A stretch of DNA of 64,000 bases from Lewinella sp039816955 (GCA_039816955.1 JBCBWU010000006.1:7872-71871), one strand, 5' to 3'. Positions 53,275 to 62,840 are shown, counted from the first letter of the stretch. Program-made: numbers and translations. Notes: generated by a model from the letters alone, not told the origin.

Positions 53275-55485
53275 TTAGCTATTCTCCTTCATCACTTTCT
53301 TAAAGTTCTCTACGAACTGGATCATCTTGATGTAGTCCTTAGCTTGGGCTAGCGCAAAATTATCACTGAAGATCAGGATAGCCTCCCCATTACTCTCCAA
53401 GTGGTCTAAGCCAGTGAGCTCAATCAATACCTTTAGCTTATCGTTGAGAAAAGCATCCATCGCTTCGGTGTCCTCTACTTTGATAATGTAGTCCTTAGGG
53501 GCATCATTGTAAAGGGTGTAGTCGATATCTGAGTGTTCGACAAAAGGTAATACTCGGTCTAAAAAGTCCTTCTTCTCAAGCGTAAATTTGGGGATTGGGA
53601 AAGGCAGCTTCAATAGGCCAACGGTAGTTTGGTATTCATCTGGAAAGATGTCTGCACCTTCTTCAAAAGTTACATCAATCAACTCCAAGTGCATATCCTT
53701 ATCCTGATCGGAGATACAATTAGACTCGGCCTCAACGGGGCGTGTTTTGAAAAAGTAGAAGGACTGGAAATACTCCAGGTCCTCCGGAGGTTCTACCTGG
53801 AAATTCCAACCATAGCTCTCAGCTAGTTCTTTGAGCTTGTTCTGCCGGCGGTTTAGCGGCTCAATGGCATCAATTTTGATCTTGGTGGCCAGTTTATGGT
53901 TGGTAGAAGAAATGTGTTTCTCCAGGCCGGTGATCTTAATATCACCACCGCTGTTCTGGTGAATTTTTTGGAAGTCATATAAATCCTCTAGGACAGTGGT
54001 ACCTACCAATCTGGTTTCCGATAGGTCAATAGTGGCACTAGCTCCTGAAGGAATCTGACTCACTAGGTTATTGATTTTTAGGATACCCAGGAAATTAGCA
54101 ATCCCACGAATCTTGAGATCGTAGCTGCCATCCGGCTTCATGACTAGATTAGAGCCGGAATCGAATATCATTTTGAAGAAACGAGGAACAGATACCCGAG
54201 CTAGCAATAAATGACTGAATAAAGCCAAGAATAGACCACCGAAAAGGCCAATGAGGAGATTAGTGAAGAGGGTTAAAACCATAGTGCCCACAAAGAAAAT
54301 CAACTGTTCAATACCGTGACTATATACTTGCTTAAAGACGGCGGGAGAGGCCAGTTTAAAGCCAGTATACACCAGTAGAATAGCGAATGCACACAGTGGA
54401 ACTTGCTGCATGATAGGGCTCAAAACTACAATGAAGAGGAGCAAGAGCAGCCCCTGGTACATATTCGACCACTTGGTTTTGGCGCCATTGTGAACATTAA
54501 CGGTACTGCGAATAATGACGGCAATAATAGGCAGGCCACCAATTAGACCAGCTGCCATGGTACTTAGGCCTATTCCGGTAAGGTCTTTGTTTAAATCAGT
54601 CTTCCGTTTGTAAGGGTCAATCTTGTCAATTGCTTTGGCAATCGCCAGTGATTCAATACTCGTGATCATCAAAATAGATAAGACAGTCGTCCAGAATTCT
54701 ACAGTGTCGATCTTGCTGAAGTTGGGGTGCATGATGGAATCCATGACATTGTCGGGGATATCCAACAGTAGGCTGGGACCTACTTCGTAGGCTGTTCCAA
54801 AAAACAGAATGAGATGCTTATCGAAAAAACCGAAAGCGTAGGCAAACGGAATAGAAAGTGCAATGACCCACATAGGCGTGGGTAAAACGTGGAAAAACTT
54901 ATAGCTAATCTTGGAATGGAACAGCAACAGGATCAAGCCTGCTAATGAAATAATGACCACAAAGGGAATCGCCTGTGGTAAATACAAAACGGCATCCACC
55001 AGATTTTGCACAATATTAGGGCTATCCGAATGGGTGCCCAAGGCCACGTGGATTTGCTTCGCAAAGATGATAATTCCGATAGCAGCCAAGAGACCGTGAA
55101 TTACAGAAGAGTGGAAAATATCCGCTAAACGCCCCAATCGCAGTAACCCCAGCACTACTTGTATAGCACCAGAAACCACCACGGCCGCCAGTACATAGTT
55201 GAAGGCCTGGCCAGACCCGTCGTCCATTAAGGCAATACCTAAAAGGATAACCGCAATAACCCCTTTAGCTGGTCCATTGACGGAGATGTGCCCGCCGCGA
55301 TAAAAGGTGGTAACGACACCACCAACCACTGCGGAGATAATGCCAGCCATGGCCGGTGCTCCCGCCGCCAAGGCGATGCCAAGGGAGAGTGGTAATGCAA
55401 TGAGTGCAACACTTACAGCTGCAATTAAATCACTTTGCCAGTTTTCAATTAAGCCTTGAAAACCTTTCTTTGGTATAACTTCCAT
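53275..55485 (-). CDS. SulP family anion transporter with long C-terminal extension
   Basis: This is a 736-residue protein. Residues about 15-430 contain the SulP/SLC26 membrane core with PLSLGIALAAGAPAMAGI, HISVNGPAKG and the TSIESLAIAKAIDK segment. Residues about 454-535 form a STAS domain (ATIDLSETRLVG). Residues 545-736 are an extra acidic cytoplasmic extension with no recognised fold (for example DVTFEEGADIFPDEYQT). Substrate is probably sulfate or bicarbonate. The extension is unusual and might be regulatory. It is convergent with yjjX. Confidence 0.93.
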   Translation of the reverse strand: MEVIPKKGFQGLIENWQSDLIAAVSVALIALPLSLGIALAAGAPAMAGIISAVVGGVVTTFYRGGHISVNGPAKGVIAVILLGIALMDDGSGQAFNYVLAAVVVSGAIQVVLGLLRLGRLADIFHSSVIHGLLAAIGIIIFAKQIHVALGTHSDSPNIVQNLVDAVLYLPQAIPFVVIISLAGLILLLFHSKISYKFFHVLPTPMWVIALSIPFAYAFGFFDKHLILFFGTAYEVGPSLLLDIPDNVMDSIMHPNFSKIDTVEFWTTVLSILMITSIESLAIAKAIDKIDPYKRKTDLNKDLTGIGLSTMAAGLIGGLPIIAVIIRSTVNVHNGAKTKWSNMYQGLLLLLFIVVLSPIMQQVPLCAFAILLVYTGFKLASPAVFKQVYSHGIEQLIFFVGTMVLTLFTNLLIGLFGGLFLALFSHLLLARVSVPRFFKMIFDSGSNLVMKPDGSYDLKIRGIANFLGILKINNLVSQIPSGASATIDLSETRLVGTTVLEDLYDFQKIHQNSGGDIKITGLEKHISSTNHKLATKIKIDAIEPLNRRQNKLKELAESYGWNFQVEPPEDLEYFQSFYFFKTRPVEAESNCISDQDKDMHLELIDVTFEEGADIFPDEYQTTVGLLKLPFPIPKFTLEKKDFLDRVLPFVEHSDIDYTLYNDAPKDYIIKVEDTEAMDAFLNDKLKVLIELTGLDHLESNGEAILIFSDNFALAQAKDYIKMIQFVENFKKVMKENS

Positions 55486-55632
55486 CTGTTAGTGTGCCCT
55501 CGATTTATAGTAGTCTTCCTGAAATGAGACGAAAAAATAGTAAATATTAAGAAGTAATTAGCTCTAAAAGAGGATTAGGGCACTTCCGTGATCGAGTTTG
55601 TAAGATAAGAATGTCGGGTCGTGCAAGTCTTC

Positions 55633-58600
55633 TTAACGGTTGCGAACCAAACGGAAACCGATATACACGGCCTGCTGTTCTGGCCGCCGGTACTGGCGTA
55701 CACTCACGCGGCAATCCTCTGCGGGCTGAATCCAGGCCCCTCCGCGTACGATGCGATGTGAACCCGTATAGGGGCCGGTAGGATCGGTGCTTGCTTCAGA
55801 TGGATAACCGCCAAACCAATCATAACACCACTCCCATACATTACCACTCATATCGAACGTGCCAGCATTGTTGGGGCGTAGTTGGCCAACGAGTTGTGTC
55901 TGGTCTTTGCTGTTTCGTTCGTACCAGCCTACCTCGTTCAGGTTGGCGCTTCCAGCGTAGGTATGGCTCTTGTTTTCCATTATTCCGCCACGAGCGGCAT
56001 ATTCCCATTCGGCTTCTGTAGGTAGGCGATATCCATTGTTGAGCCCCGCCCGAGTTGATCCCAGGCTTACGCTACCCAGTTTAGGATTAATGACGTAGGC
56101 TGGTGTTAAATTATGTTGAGTACTAAGCCAATTACAATACTCTATGGCATCCATCCAACTCACATTAATGACTGGACGATTAGCACGTCCCCAGCCATAA
56201 TCATCGGGCTTCGGGCGATTAGTTGCCTCACAGAATAAGTCATAGTCCGCAAAGGTAACCTCGTAAATTCCCATATAGTAACTGCTGAGACTTACCTCAT
56301 GAACGGGGCGTTCATCCTCATTGTATTTGCCGCTTTCGTCCCCCATTTCAAAACTGCCCGCACTGATTAACTCCATTCTTGGAAATGGTACTTGGCGCTC
56401 CAGGCGAATTGGCGCTTTCATAATGTAGGGTACTGTCTTGGTCAGTTCCTCTCCGCTTTCAAAGAGCAGTTCGTAGACTTCATAACCCGGCGCTTCAATG
56501 GATAGCAGGAAAGCTGAATTTTCGTATCCTTTAAGGTCTCCTTCCAGCGTTAGTCTGCCATAAGCATCTGAACGCGTTGAAAACTCTTGTGCGCCTTGAG
56601 TTACACCAGTAGCTTGCTCTCTAAGTACCACTTCTATATTGCTAAGTGGAATTCGGTTAGCGGCATCAATAAGTTCTGCTTCCAATCGAAAGGCGGTCTC
56701 TGCCCTTGATGGTGCAGGAGGTGTTTCTATAATTCGCCGACGCGAGAACCAGTTATGACTAATGGTCTCTTCAAGCGTGTCAATGATGCGGTCCGTTTTG
56801 GGATCAGATAGAATAAGTTGTAAAGTTTCCAGAGCACCAGGTTTATCCGCAGGTGGTCCCATACTAAATTGGGCTGTCCCGTAGCCAGGGTTAACGCTGC
56901 GTACCAGATCACCAGGCTGTCCTCCTTTACCACTGGGGCTTAAGACCAGGTCTCCTCCCTGGGCATAGATGGTATTATCCAGGTAGTATTGCACACTCAC
57001 GCCTAAGCGTTGCTTATCCCTCGGATCTGCACTGATGCTAATGATGCGCGAGCGCTCACGGCCTAGTAAAGTCTCCAGAGTAGGTGTATAATCTAAGCTT
57101 GGAAAATAATTTAGAGAGTCTAACAGCTGGAAATAGTACAAACTAGAATCTTCAGGACTACCAGCATAGTAGTGGATAATGCCGCGTGTATGCCAAACAT
57201 CTTGCATGGTAGTGTCGGAGCGGTATGCAGCATCTAATAATTGTAAAGCCTCTGGTAATATAGCTTGCCCCAAACTATCACTTAAGTAGCCACTGAGCGC
57301 TTGTACGGCAGCATTCAAATAGAGTTTACTGAGGTTGGTGTTGGCCAGCGTATAGGAAATGGGGATCCCATTAAATTCTTCCCCATCGCTGTGGATAATT
57401 CGGTTGGCCTTTTCCAGGGCGGCCCGGAAATAGGCAGCACCTAGCGTATCTACACGGGCTGTTTGAGCATCAATTTCAGCTTGGTCTACGCCCAGGTTAT
57501 TGTAGATGATGGCACTGTCAATTACCTGCGTTTCCTTGATCAGGAAATAGTTGCGCAGTGGTCGCTCCAGATTGACGATGCGATTGCGCGGATCTTCCGC
57601 AAACGCGAATTTATATAAGTACTCGGAGCCACCTAGCTTCCATCCAATTACCAACAAGGCAATGTAGGCCAGTGTCAAGCAGATAGCGCGCCAAAGGTCC
57701 CGGCGTTGCTGGGGAGTCGTCTCTGGTACTTCGTCACTCTCTTCTTCGAGTTCACGGCCCAGCCAGTCGCGTAAGGACATTTTTGCCGGAGCCATCTTTT
57801 TTTGGAGCCTATCAATATTGGATTCTTGGGCTAGACGGTCTACAATTCTATCGAGATCGGCTTCCTGCGCCCGCGTTAGTAGCTCCTGTTTAAGCATGAA
57901 GCGCATGGTGTCCTGATGGTCAAAATTGTTGGGTGCCAGCGCAAAATCTTGTACCGCCAGTGAGGTTTCTAGGTCGCGATGTGCATGCGAGCCTTCGCTC
58001 AACAATTGAACCGCGGATAGCTCCTCCTGTATTGCTCTACGCGCTAAACGTTCATCTTCCGGACTGAGATCTGCCATCATTTCCCTACGGAGGCGCTCGT
58101 CAAAACGATCTGCTTGCAAGCTCGGAATTCGCGCTAAAATCAGCAGGTAGTTGTAGCGAATTTCAATACCTAGGGCACGTCCAATAGCAATTGTCATTTC
58201 CCAACTAGGAACGGGGAAAACAGCTAGTGCGCTGAACCAGCGGACCAGGGCCGGATCGTAATTGCTGAGATACTCTTTGATATAGCGCCACCGCCGCCAG
58301 TTGCGATGTTCGGTATCAATATCCTGGCGAACAGACTTGTGTGCCGCCTGCCAACGGTCAAAAGCATTGCCGTCGGGCAGAATTTCACCATCATTTTCAA
58401 TGTAGAGTGCTGCGGCCGCCAGGCCTTCGCTATCCACCGGAAATACGCTGAATACCCGGGCGAGTAACTTTTCGCGATAGCTCCAACTTACGGGCGGTAC
58501 GGGAGTTAGTAACAAGCGGAGTGGCCACTGGCGCAAAACGTTAGCGGCAGCCGAACGCAGACCCGGTGTCTTGCGAGCGTAGGGGTTGATGAGATCGTGC

Positions 58601-60174
58601 AAATCTCCCATGACCAACAAGCGGTAGTTACCGTAAGCACGTTGCAGCTGATCTATCGTTCGCCCCTGGGGATGATGGTGGTTCCAAAAGCGATTGAAAT
58701 GTTGACGGTAGTAATAGATTTCCAGGTGTACATCCTGTTCTTTCAAACTGCCGGCTAGATAGCGGAAGAGCTGTCCCAGATGACTGGCACCACTCTGCTC
58801 GTCAATCAAGCACAAATACTCGCTAGGCTGGGTAGCGTAGCGGTACGTTATTTCGGGGTACCCACCTTTTTCGATCGTATTGTGTAGCGTACCTGCCAGA
58901 TCCAATTCTCGACGCAGGCCTTCCTGCCGGATACGGAGGGCGTCCCCCAGACGTAGCTGTATACCCGCGGTGCTGATGTGACTATTCTGGTCACGTAGCG
59001 GGATGAAATAAGGAGCTTTGTCGGAGTGAGCAAAACGCGCAGTGAGCGCTTCTTTCTGTTTTTTTGCTAGTTCAGCTACTGGGTTGCGATTAGTTTGCCG
59101 GGTGAGCCAACGCACCCAATAGTACAAGAGGCCCAAGCCCAGAGCGCCCAGGACGAGGTAGAAACCCCAACCCCAGTTGGCAAAGACCGTCAGCTGATCA
59201 CGTTCAAACTCAGCTAAAGGAAGAAAAGCCTGCTCCCGTCCTACCTTGATTTCCAAGGAATGACTAATACTACAAAAGCCGTTTGCGGTGGTATCGGTCG
59301 TGGTGAGGCGTAGGGTATATTGTCCGTTTTGTTGATAGTTATGACTGATGTTAGCTTCCCCTTCTTCCTGGCGGCCATCTCCAAAATCCCATTCAAAAGA
59401 CCAATTATCTTGTGTGCTGCTATTAGGGCTGATAATGGCGGTAAAATCTACCTCTTGCCCGGCTTCCAGCTGACTGTTGCCCGAAATCCCCTCCACAGTT
59501 GGTGGGTTGGGGCAAAACACGATGAATGACTGCCTAGCCTCGTACATGGTATCTTTATCCGCGGGCCAGGCTTGTAGGCGTACTTCTCGCAAATAGGATA
59601 GACTGTCCACTTCAGGGACTACAAAAGTCCAATCAGTACTAGTCGTATCAAAGAGTTCTTCTACTTCATCAGCATTGATATAGCTCCAGCGCCAGCGCCA
59701 ATCCTTTTGCTCATCGGAATGCGTGGTCTTGTTTTCAAAGCGTACGGTGTCGCCCGCTTGGCCGCTGTCCGGACCCGCAATGAACAGCGAAAAATCGTCT
59801 GTTACCACCTCGCGCTGGGTGAGCGCGTAGTAGGTGTAGAAGAGGACCGCCAATAGCGGAAGAATCAGTAACCATTTCCACCATTCTATTCCTTCTTTAG
59901 GCGGCAGCGGAACCTCCCAAGGGGCAGAAATGTCATGGTAATACTGATCGAATATTTCGTAGAACTTAAGCTGCTCGGCTTCGCTTCTGACAAGTACCGG
60001 GGCTAGTAGTTCTTTAAGTTGTGCGGGGTCGTTCAGGTAAGCTTTCGCTGGTCCACCCAAGACTTGTAACGCGCGCAGCCGATCAGCCGGACTCAATTGG
60101 AAGTCCGCCAGTTCAAGCCGCCGAAACAAATGTTCTAACGGGAAGGTGTCGATATGCTTACTGAATTCCGGCAT
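55633..60174 (-). CDS. Multi-domain PKD / vWA-like / FGE-sulfatase transmembrane protein
   Basis: This is a 1513-residue protein. Reading from the N-terminus: a helical cytosolic segment (1-95); TM1 (99-118); Ig/PKD-like domains (125-312, with FEWDFGDG at 260-267); TM2 (332-356); a vWA-like domain (about 450-610, degenerate MIDAS LIDEQSGASH at 456-465); a helical region (610-820); TM3 (829-846); TPR-like helices (880-1040); a beta domain (1160-1255); and an FGE-sulfatase/C-type-lectin-fold domain (1266-1512, with ISAGSFEMGDES, NGYRLPTEAEWEYAARGG and NVWEWCYDW). The final domain keeps the RGGAW...CR...GFRLV skeleton but has Gln where catalytic FGE has a Cys. It is the last gene of the operon, 22 bp after the MoxR gene. 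It is probably a sensor or effector of an NTPase-controlled conflict system. Confidence 0.85.
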   Translation of the reverse strand: MPEFSKHIDTFPLEHLFRRLELADFQLSPADRLRALQVLGGPAKAYLNDPAQLKELLAPVLVRSEAEQLKFYEIFDQYYHDISAPWEVPLPPKEGIEWWKWLLILPLLAVLFYTYYALTQREVVTDDFSLFIAGPDSGQAGDTVRFENKTTHSDEQKDWRWRWSYINADEVEELFDTTSTDWTFVVPEVDSLSYLREVRLQAWPADKDTMYEARQSFIVFCPNPPTVEGISGNSQLEAGQEVDFTAIISPNSSTQDNWSFEWDFGDGRQEEGEANISHNYQQNGQYTLRLTTTDTTANGFCSISHSLEIKVGREQAFLPLAEFERDQLTVFANWGWGFYLVLGALGLGLLYYWVRWLTRQTNRNPVAELAKKQKEALTARFAHSDKAPYFIPLRDQNSHISTAGIQLRLGDALRIRQEGLRRELDLAGTLHNTIEKGGYPEITYRYATQPSEYLCLIDEQSGASHLGQLFRYLAGSLKEQDVHLEIYYYRQHFNRFWNHHHPQGRTIDQLQRAYGNYRLLVMGDLHDLINPYARKTPGLRSAAANVLRQWPLRLLLTPVPPVSWSYREKLLARVFSVFPVDSEGLAAAALYIENDGEILPDGNAFDRWQAAHKSVRQDIDTEHRNWRRWRYIKEYLSNYDPALVRWFSALAVFPVPSWEMTIAIGRALGIEIRYNYLLILARIPSLQADRFDERLRREMMADLSPEDERLARRAIQEELSAVQLLSEGSHAHRDLETSLAVQDFALAPNNFDHQDTMRFMLKQELLTRAQEADLDRIVDRLAQESNIDRLQKKMAPAKMSLRDWLGRELEEESDEVPETTPQQRRDLWRAICLTLAYIALLVIGWKLGGSEYLYKFAFAEDPRNRIVNLERPLRNYFLIKETQVIDSAIIYNNLGVDQAEIDAQTARVDTLGAAYFRAALEKANRIIHSDGEEFNGIPISYTLANTNLSKLYLNAAVQALSGYLSDSLGQAILPEALQLLDAAYRSDTTMQDVWHTRGIIHYYAGSPEDSSLYYFQLLDSLNYFPSLDYTPTLETLLGRERSRIISISADPRDKQRLGVSVQYYLDNTIYAQGGDLVLSPSGKGGQPGDLVRSVNPGYGTAQFSMGPPADKPGALETLQLILSDPKTDRIIDTLEETISHNWFSRRRIIETPPAPSRAETAFRLEAELIDAANRIPLSNIEVVLREQATGVTQGAQEFSTRSDAYGRLTLEGDLKGYENSAFLLSIEAPGYEVYELLFESGEELTKTVPYIMKAPIRLERQVPFPRMELISAGSFEMGDESGKYNEDERPVHEVSLSSYYMGIYEVTFADYDLFCEATNRPKPDDYGWGRANRPVINVSWMDAIEYCNWLSTQHNLTPAYVINPKLGSVSLGSTRAGLNNGYRLPTEAEWEYAARGGIMENKSHTYAGSANLNEVGWYERNSKDQTQLVGQLRPNNAGTFDMSGNVWEWCYDWFGGYPSEASTDPTGPYTGSHRIVRGGAWIQPAEDCRVSVRQYRRPEQQAVYIGFRLVRNR

Positions 60175-60196
60175 TAAGGAGGAGCAGGTTCAGCGA

Positions 60197-61132
60197 TTAA
60201 AAAATGCCTTGTACAGCCTCCAGATCCTCTTTGGTTTTCACCAAAACGGAGAGGTGATCGCGCAAAAAACGACTTTGCTCCTCTGTGGGCTTATCCATGA
60301 TGTCGCGCATTTCCAAGATGCGAAGCCAAGCAATGAGTTCCGCTGTAGCCGGAGGCTTGCGAATGGCCTGTTGGCGAACCTGGGCAAAGCGTTGAATTAG
60401 ACTTTGCAGCAGGTCGTCGGTGTATTTAGTGGCGTCCCCCAATTGCGTTTTGGCAATGGCCAAAAGTTGATCTTGCTCGGGGAACGGAATATGGTAGAAA
60501 ACACAGCGGCGTAGGAAGGCATCCGGCAGGTTTTTCTCTGAGTTACTGGTCATGATGACCACTACACGCTGGCCGGGCGCGCGTTGAACGTTGAAATTGT
60601 CTTGTTCTTTGATCTGAAACTCGTAACGCTCAATTTCCGCGAGGATATCATTAGGGAAATCCCGTGGCGCTTTGTCTATTTCGTCGATCAGGACCACACT
60701 GCTGCGGGCGTCCTCAGCAAGGCCACCCCGGAAAGCTTGTCCTTTACCACTTTCTGGATTAGTAAGCGCGATGGCTCGGCCCAGTGCTTGTAGTTCGATA
60801 AACGCTCCGGTATTCGCTTCTTTTTTACTAATGTTGGCAGCCTGGAAATGGGCCAAAGCATCGTAGGTATAAAAAAGATCACGAGCCGTGGAGGTCGTTT
60901 TGGTGTTGAAGATCAGTGGTTCGGGCGAGAACTTGTAATCACCTTCTAGCCGAGCCAGTTCGGCAGCTACCTTAAACGCCAGGCGCGTTTTTCCAGTGCC
61001 GGGTTCACCAGTGAGGAGCAAGGGTTGCTCCAGGGCGATAGCTACTTCCACCGCATTGCGTAGGGCGTCGCTCATGATGTACTTGTCAGCGCTCGGAATG
61101 ATAGCTGATGAGGAGTGGACACGAATGCTCAT
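60197..61132 (-). CDS. MoxR-type AAA+ ATPase
   Basis: This is a 311-residue AAA+ protein of the MoxR/RavA group. Walker A is GEPGTGKT (42-49), Walker B is VVLIDEID (146-153), sensor 1 is MTSNSEKNLP (194-203) and an arginine finger is in LRRC (207-210). A C-terminal helical lid ends at 311. MoxR proteins work with vWA-domain proteins as chaperone-like activators. It lies between an EAD11/iSTAND-like gene (4-bp overlap, ATGA) and the giant vWA-like/FGE gene (22 bp), which matches a MoxR-vWA ternary system. Confidence 0.95.
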   Translation of the reverse strand: MSIRVHSSSAIIPSADKYIMSDALRNAVEVAIALEQPLLLTGEPGTGKTRLAFKVAAELARLEGDYKFSPEPLIFNTKTTSTARDLFYTYDALAHFQAANISKKEANTGAFIELQALGRAIALTNPESGKGQAFRGGLAEDARSSVVLIDEIDKAPRDFPNDILAEIERYEFQIKEQDNFNVQRAPGQRVVVIMTSNSEKNLPDAFLRRCVFYHIPFPEQDQLLAIAKTQLGDATKYTDDLLQSLIQRFAQVRQQAIRKPPATAELIAWLRILEMRDIMDKPTEEQSRFLRDHLSVLVKTKEDLEAVQGIF

Positions 61133-62220
61133 TGTACGATATTGTTGTTGTACTGATCGATTATTTTTTTGAGTTCGAGCTCTACGTCTTCCATGTAGTG
61201 CTCGCTTGTCCCGCCAAAGGTATCCCGTAGCAAGTTCCGGCGGGTACGAGAGTTAGGAGACAGATGCTTGTAGCGTTCTAGCCAGCGCCCAATGTCGCGC
61301 TGGTGTACCATCCCTAATTCCGGTAGGGGACGGAGAGAGGCTGCACTATCCAATGCTGAAACGACTTGTTGGCGGATGACATCGTCTGTCTCATCGTATT
61401 CGATGGCCAGGAAGAAAAGGAAAGTAGTAGCCGAGGCGATTTCACCTTTCTTACAAAACTCATCGATAAACCAGCGGGTAGCGGCTGGCGTAAGCTCTTC
61501 GTCCCAGTCATACTGGCTGATGTGTAAATAGGCGCAGATGTAGTCAGTCGGTTTCAGCTGCTGGGTGCGCGGGCTGCGCTCCAGGATATACTTGAGGTCT
61601 TTCTCTAGTAATGGCTCATGCTCGTTGGGAGGCAGACCCATCATAGAAAAGAAACTTCGCAGGATATTTTGCTGATAGTGATCCAGTTGACGACTAAACT
61701 CAAAAGTCATCTCCATCTGTACAGCTTGAATGCTGGTTTGTAACTCCGGATTGAGGTAGTCTTGTAGGCGGCCTTCTAGATCGTAGGCAATTCTACGAAA
61801 AAGGCCCTCGTGCGATTGTAGATCCCCACCGTATAGAAAGTAAAATTGGACGGGATTTTTTTGCGCGGCAAAGAAATCGCGGAAGCTGTCTTTTTGTTCT
61901 ACCCGGTCGCAGGTATAAGCGTGGTACTCATGTAGGGTAGGACCGCTATCACCAATATTAGCAGCGGGAGCACTTTTTTTGCATTCTTCCAATAAAAATA
62001 GAATACCCTTGTTGATTTGCAGAAGATTAGTCTGATACTCAGACATGGTCATTAGGCCTTGCTGAAACTCCTTCACGACTAGGTTTACCCGTGCGAATTG
62101 TAGCTCTATATCATTGGTAATACTTGGTAGGTGCTGTTTTGCCCAGGCTAGTAACTGTTCCAAGGCTGGAAGCGGCTTGCTTTCCATGATTAATTGCCCA
62201 ACTTGTTGGAGCTCCAGCAT
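61129..62220 (-). CDS. EAD11 plus inactive-STAND-like protein
   Basis: This is a 363-residue protein. Residues 1-80 match the effector-associated domain 11 pattern: a first helix with LPALEQLLAWAKQH, then NDIELQFARVNLVVKEF and QGLMTMSEYQTNLLQINKGI. Residues about 100-320 resemble an inactive STAND domain: FRDFFAAQKNPVQFYFLYGG lies where a P-loop would be, but no GxxGxGK(S/T) is present. The C-terminus is helical (DVELELKKIIDQYNNN). Such proteins are called VMAP-type components in MoxR-vWA systems; the EAD is thought to recruit an effector with a matching EAD copy. It is the first gene of the operon. An EAD11-bearing effector is not seen nearby. Confidence 0.72.
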   Translation of the reverse strand: MLELQQVGQLIMESKPLPALEQLLAWAKQHLPSITNDIELQFARVNLVVKEFQQGLMTMSEYQTNLLQINKGILFLLEECKKSAPAANIGDSGPTLHEYHAYTCDRVEQKDSFRDFFAAQKNPVQFYFLYGGDLQSHEGLFRRIAYDLEGRLQDYLNPELQTSIQAVQMEMTFEFSRQLDHYQQNILRSFFSMMGLPPNEHEPLLEKDLKYILERSPRTQQLKPTDYICAYLHISQYDWDEELTPAATRWFIDEFCKKGEIASATTFLFFLAIEYDETDDVIRQQVVSALDSAASLRPLPELGMVHQRDIGRWLERYKHLSPNSRTRRNLLRDTFGGTSEHYMEDVELELKKIIDQYNNNIVQ

Positions 62221-62471
62221 AATGAATTAGGGTATCCGTAATTTATGCCCGGCTAGCGGGCTGGTGTTACCATAACGGGCTAAGAACTTAAAGATACTAT
62301 TATCATAAAATAATCATCAAGCTGGGATTTGGAACCTGTTGTGTTAACTCTATCTAAACCTTTTTATTCTAGTATTGAATTACACCGTGCTAAGCATAAA
62401 AATCTTATTTTCGGTATTCTATTGGAGAATGTTATTTTCAGTAGTTGTAAAACACCACTAACCGATATTCA

Positions 62472-62768
62472 ATGACTGTTTCCCAACAGATCGTCCTGGA
62501 CCACCAGGACACCAATACCTATCATGACGATATTACTGTAACGGATGTCCCTCCGGGCGAGTTCCTAGCGGTCATTGATAAGGCACCTCCTCGCGACGGA
62601 GCTCCTACTCGACACATCAAAATAGAGATATTGCCGCTGCAACAGGCACCGGGTGGTAACAGAACCGTCGGGACTGGCCTTTACGTTCGTCAAGATGGCG
62701 AAACGGCGGTTAAAGTGACGGTCCAACAAAATGGAACTATTGTTGCCGAAAATACGACTGATTACTAA
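62472..62768 (+). CDS. Small hypothetical beta-rich protein
   Basis: This is a 98-residue acidic, beta-strand-rich protein with no signal peptide, membrane helix or recognised domain (central segment RHIKIEILPLQQAPGGNR). It is divergent from the EAD11/MoxR operon with 251 bp between them, and followed by a terminator. Codon use is like its neighbours. It could be a monocistronic companion of the operon, but position is the only support. Confidence 0.5.
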   Translation: MTVSQQIVLDHQDTNTYHDDITVTDVPPGEFLAVIDKAPPRDGAPTRHIKIEILPLQQAPGGNRTVGTGLYVRQDGETAVKVTVQQNGTIVAENTTDY

Positions 62769-62793
62769 AGTCAGATTGTAGTAAGAATGAGAG

Positions 62794-62825
62794 GCCCGTG
62801 CTTTGCTAAAAGCCTGGGCTTTATT
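62794..62825 (+). terminator. Terminator after the small hypothetical gene
   Basis: GCCC-gt-GCTTT (62794-62804) pairs with AAAGC-ct-GGGC (62809-62819), followed by TTTATT. Confidence 0.65.
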
Positions 62826-62840
62826 AATTCACGAAGTATC

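Noticed and set aside
55633..55760. Active diversity-generating retroelement variable region
   Set aside because: No reverse transcriptase or template repeat is in the window and the codons at variable positions do not follow an AAC-derived pattern; kept only as a low-confidence evolutionary hint.
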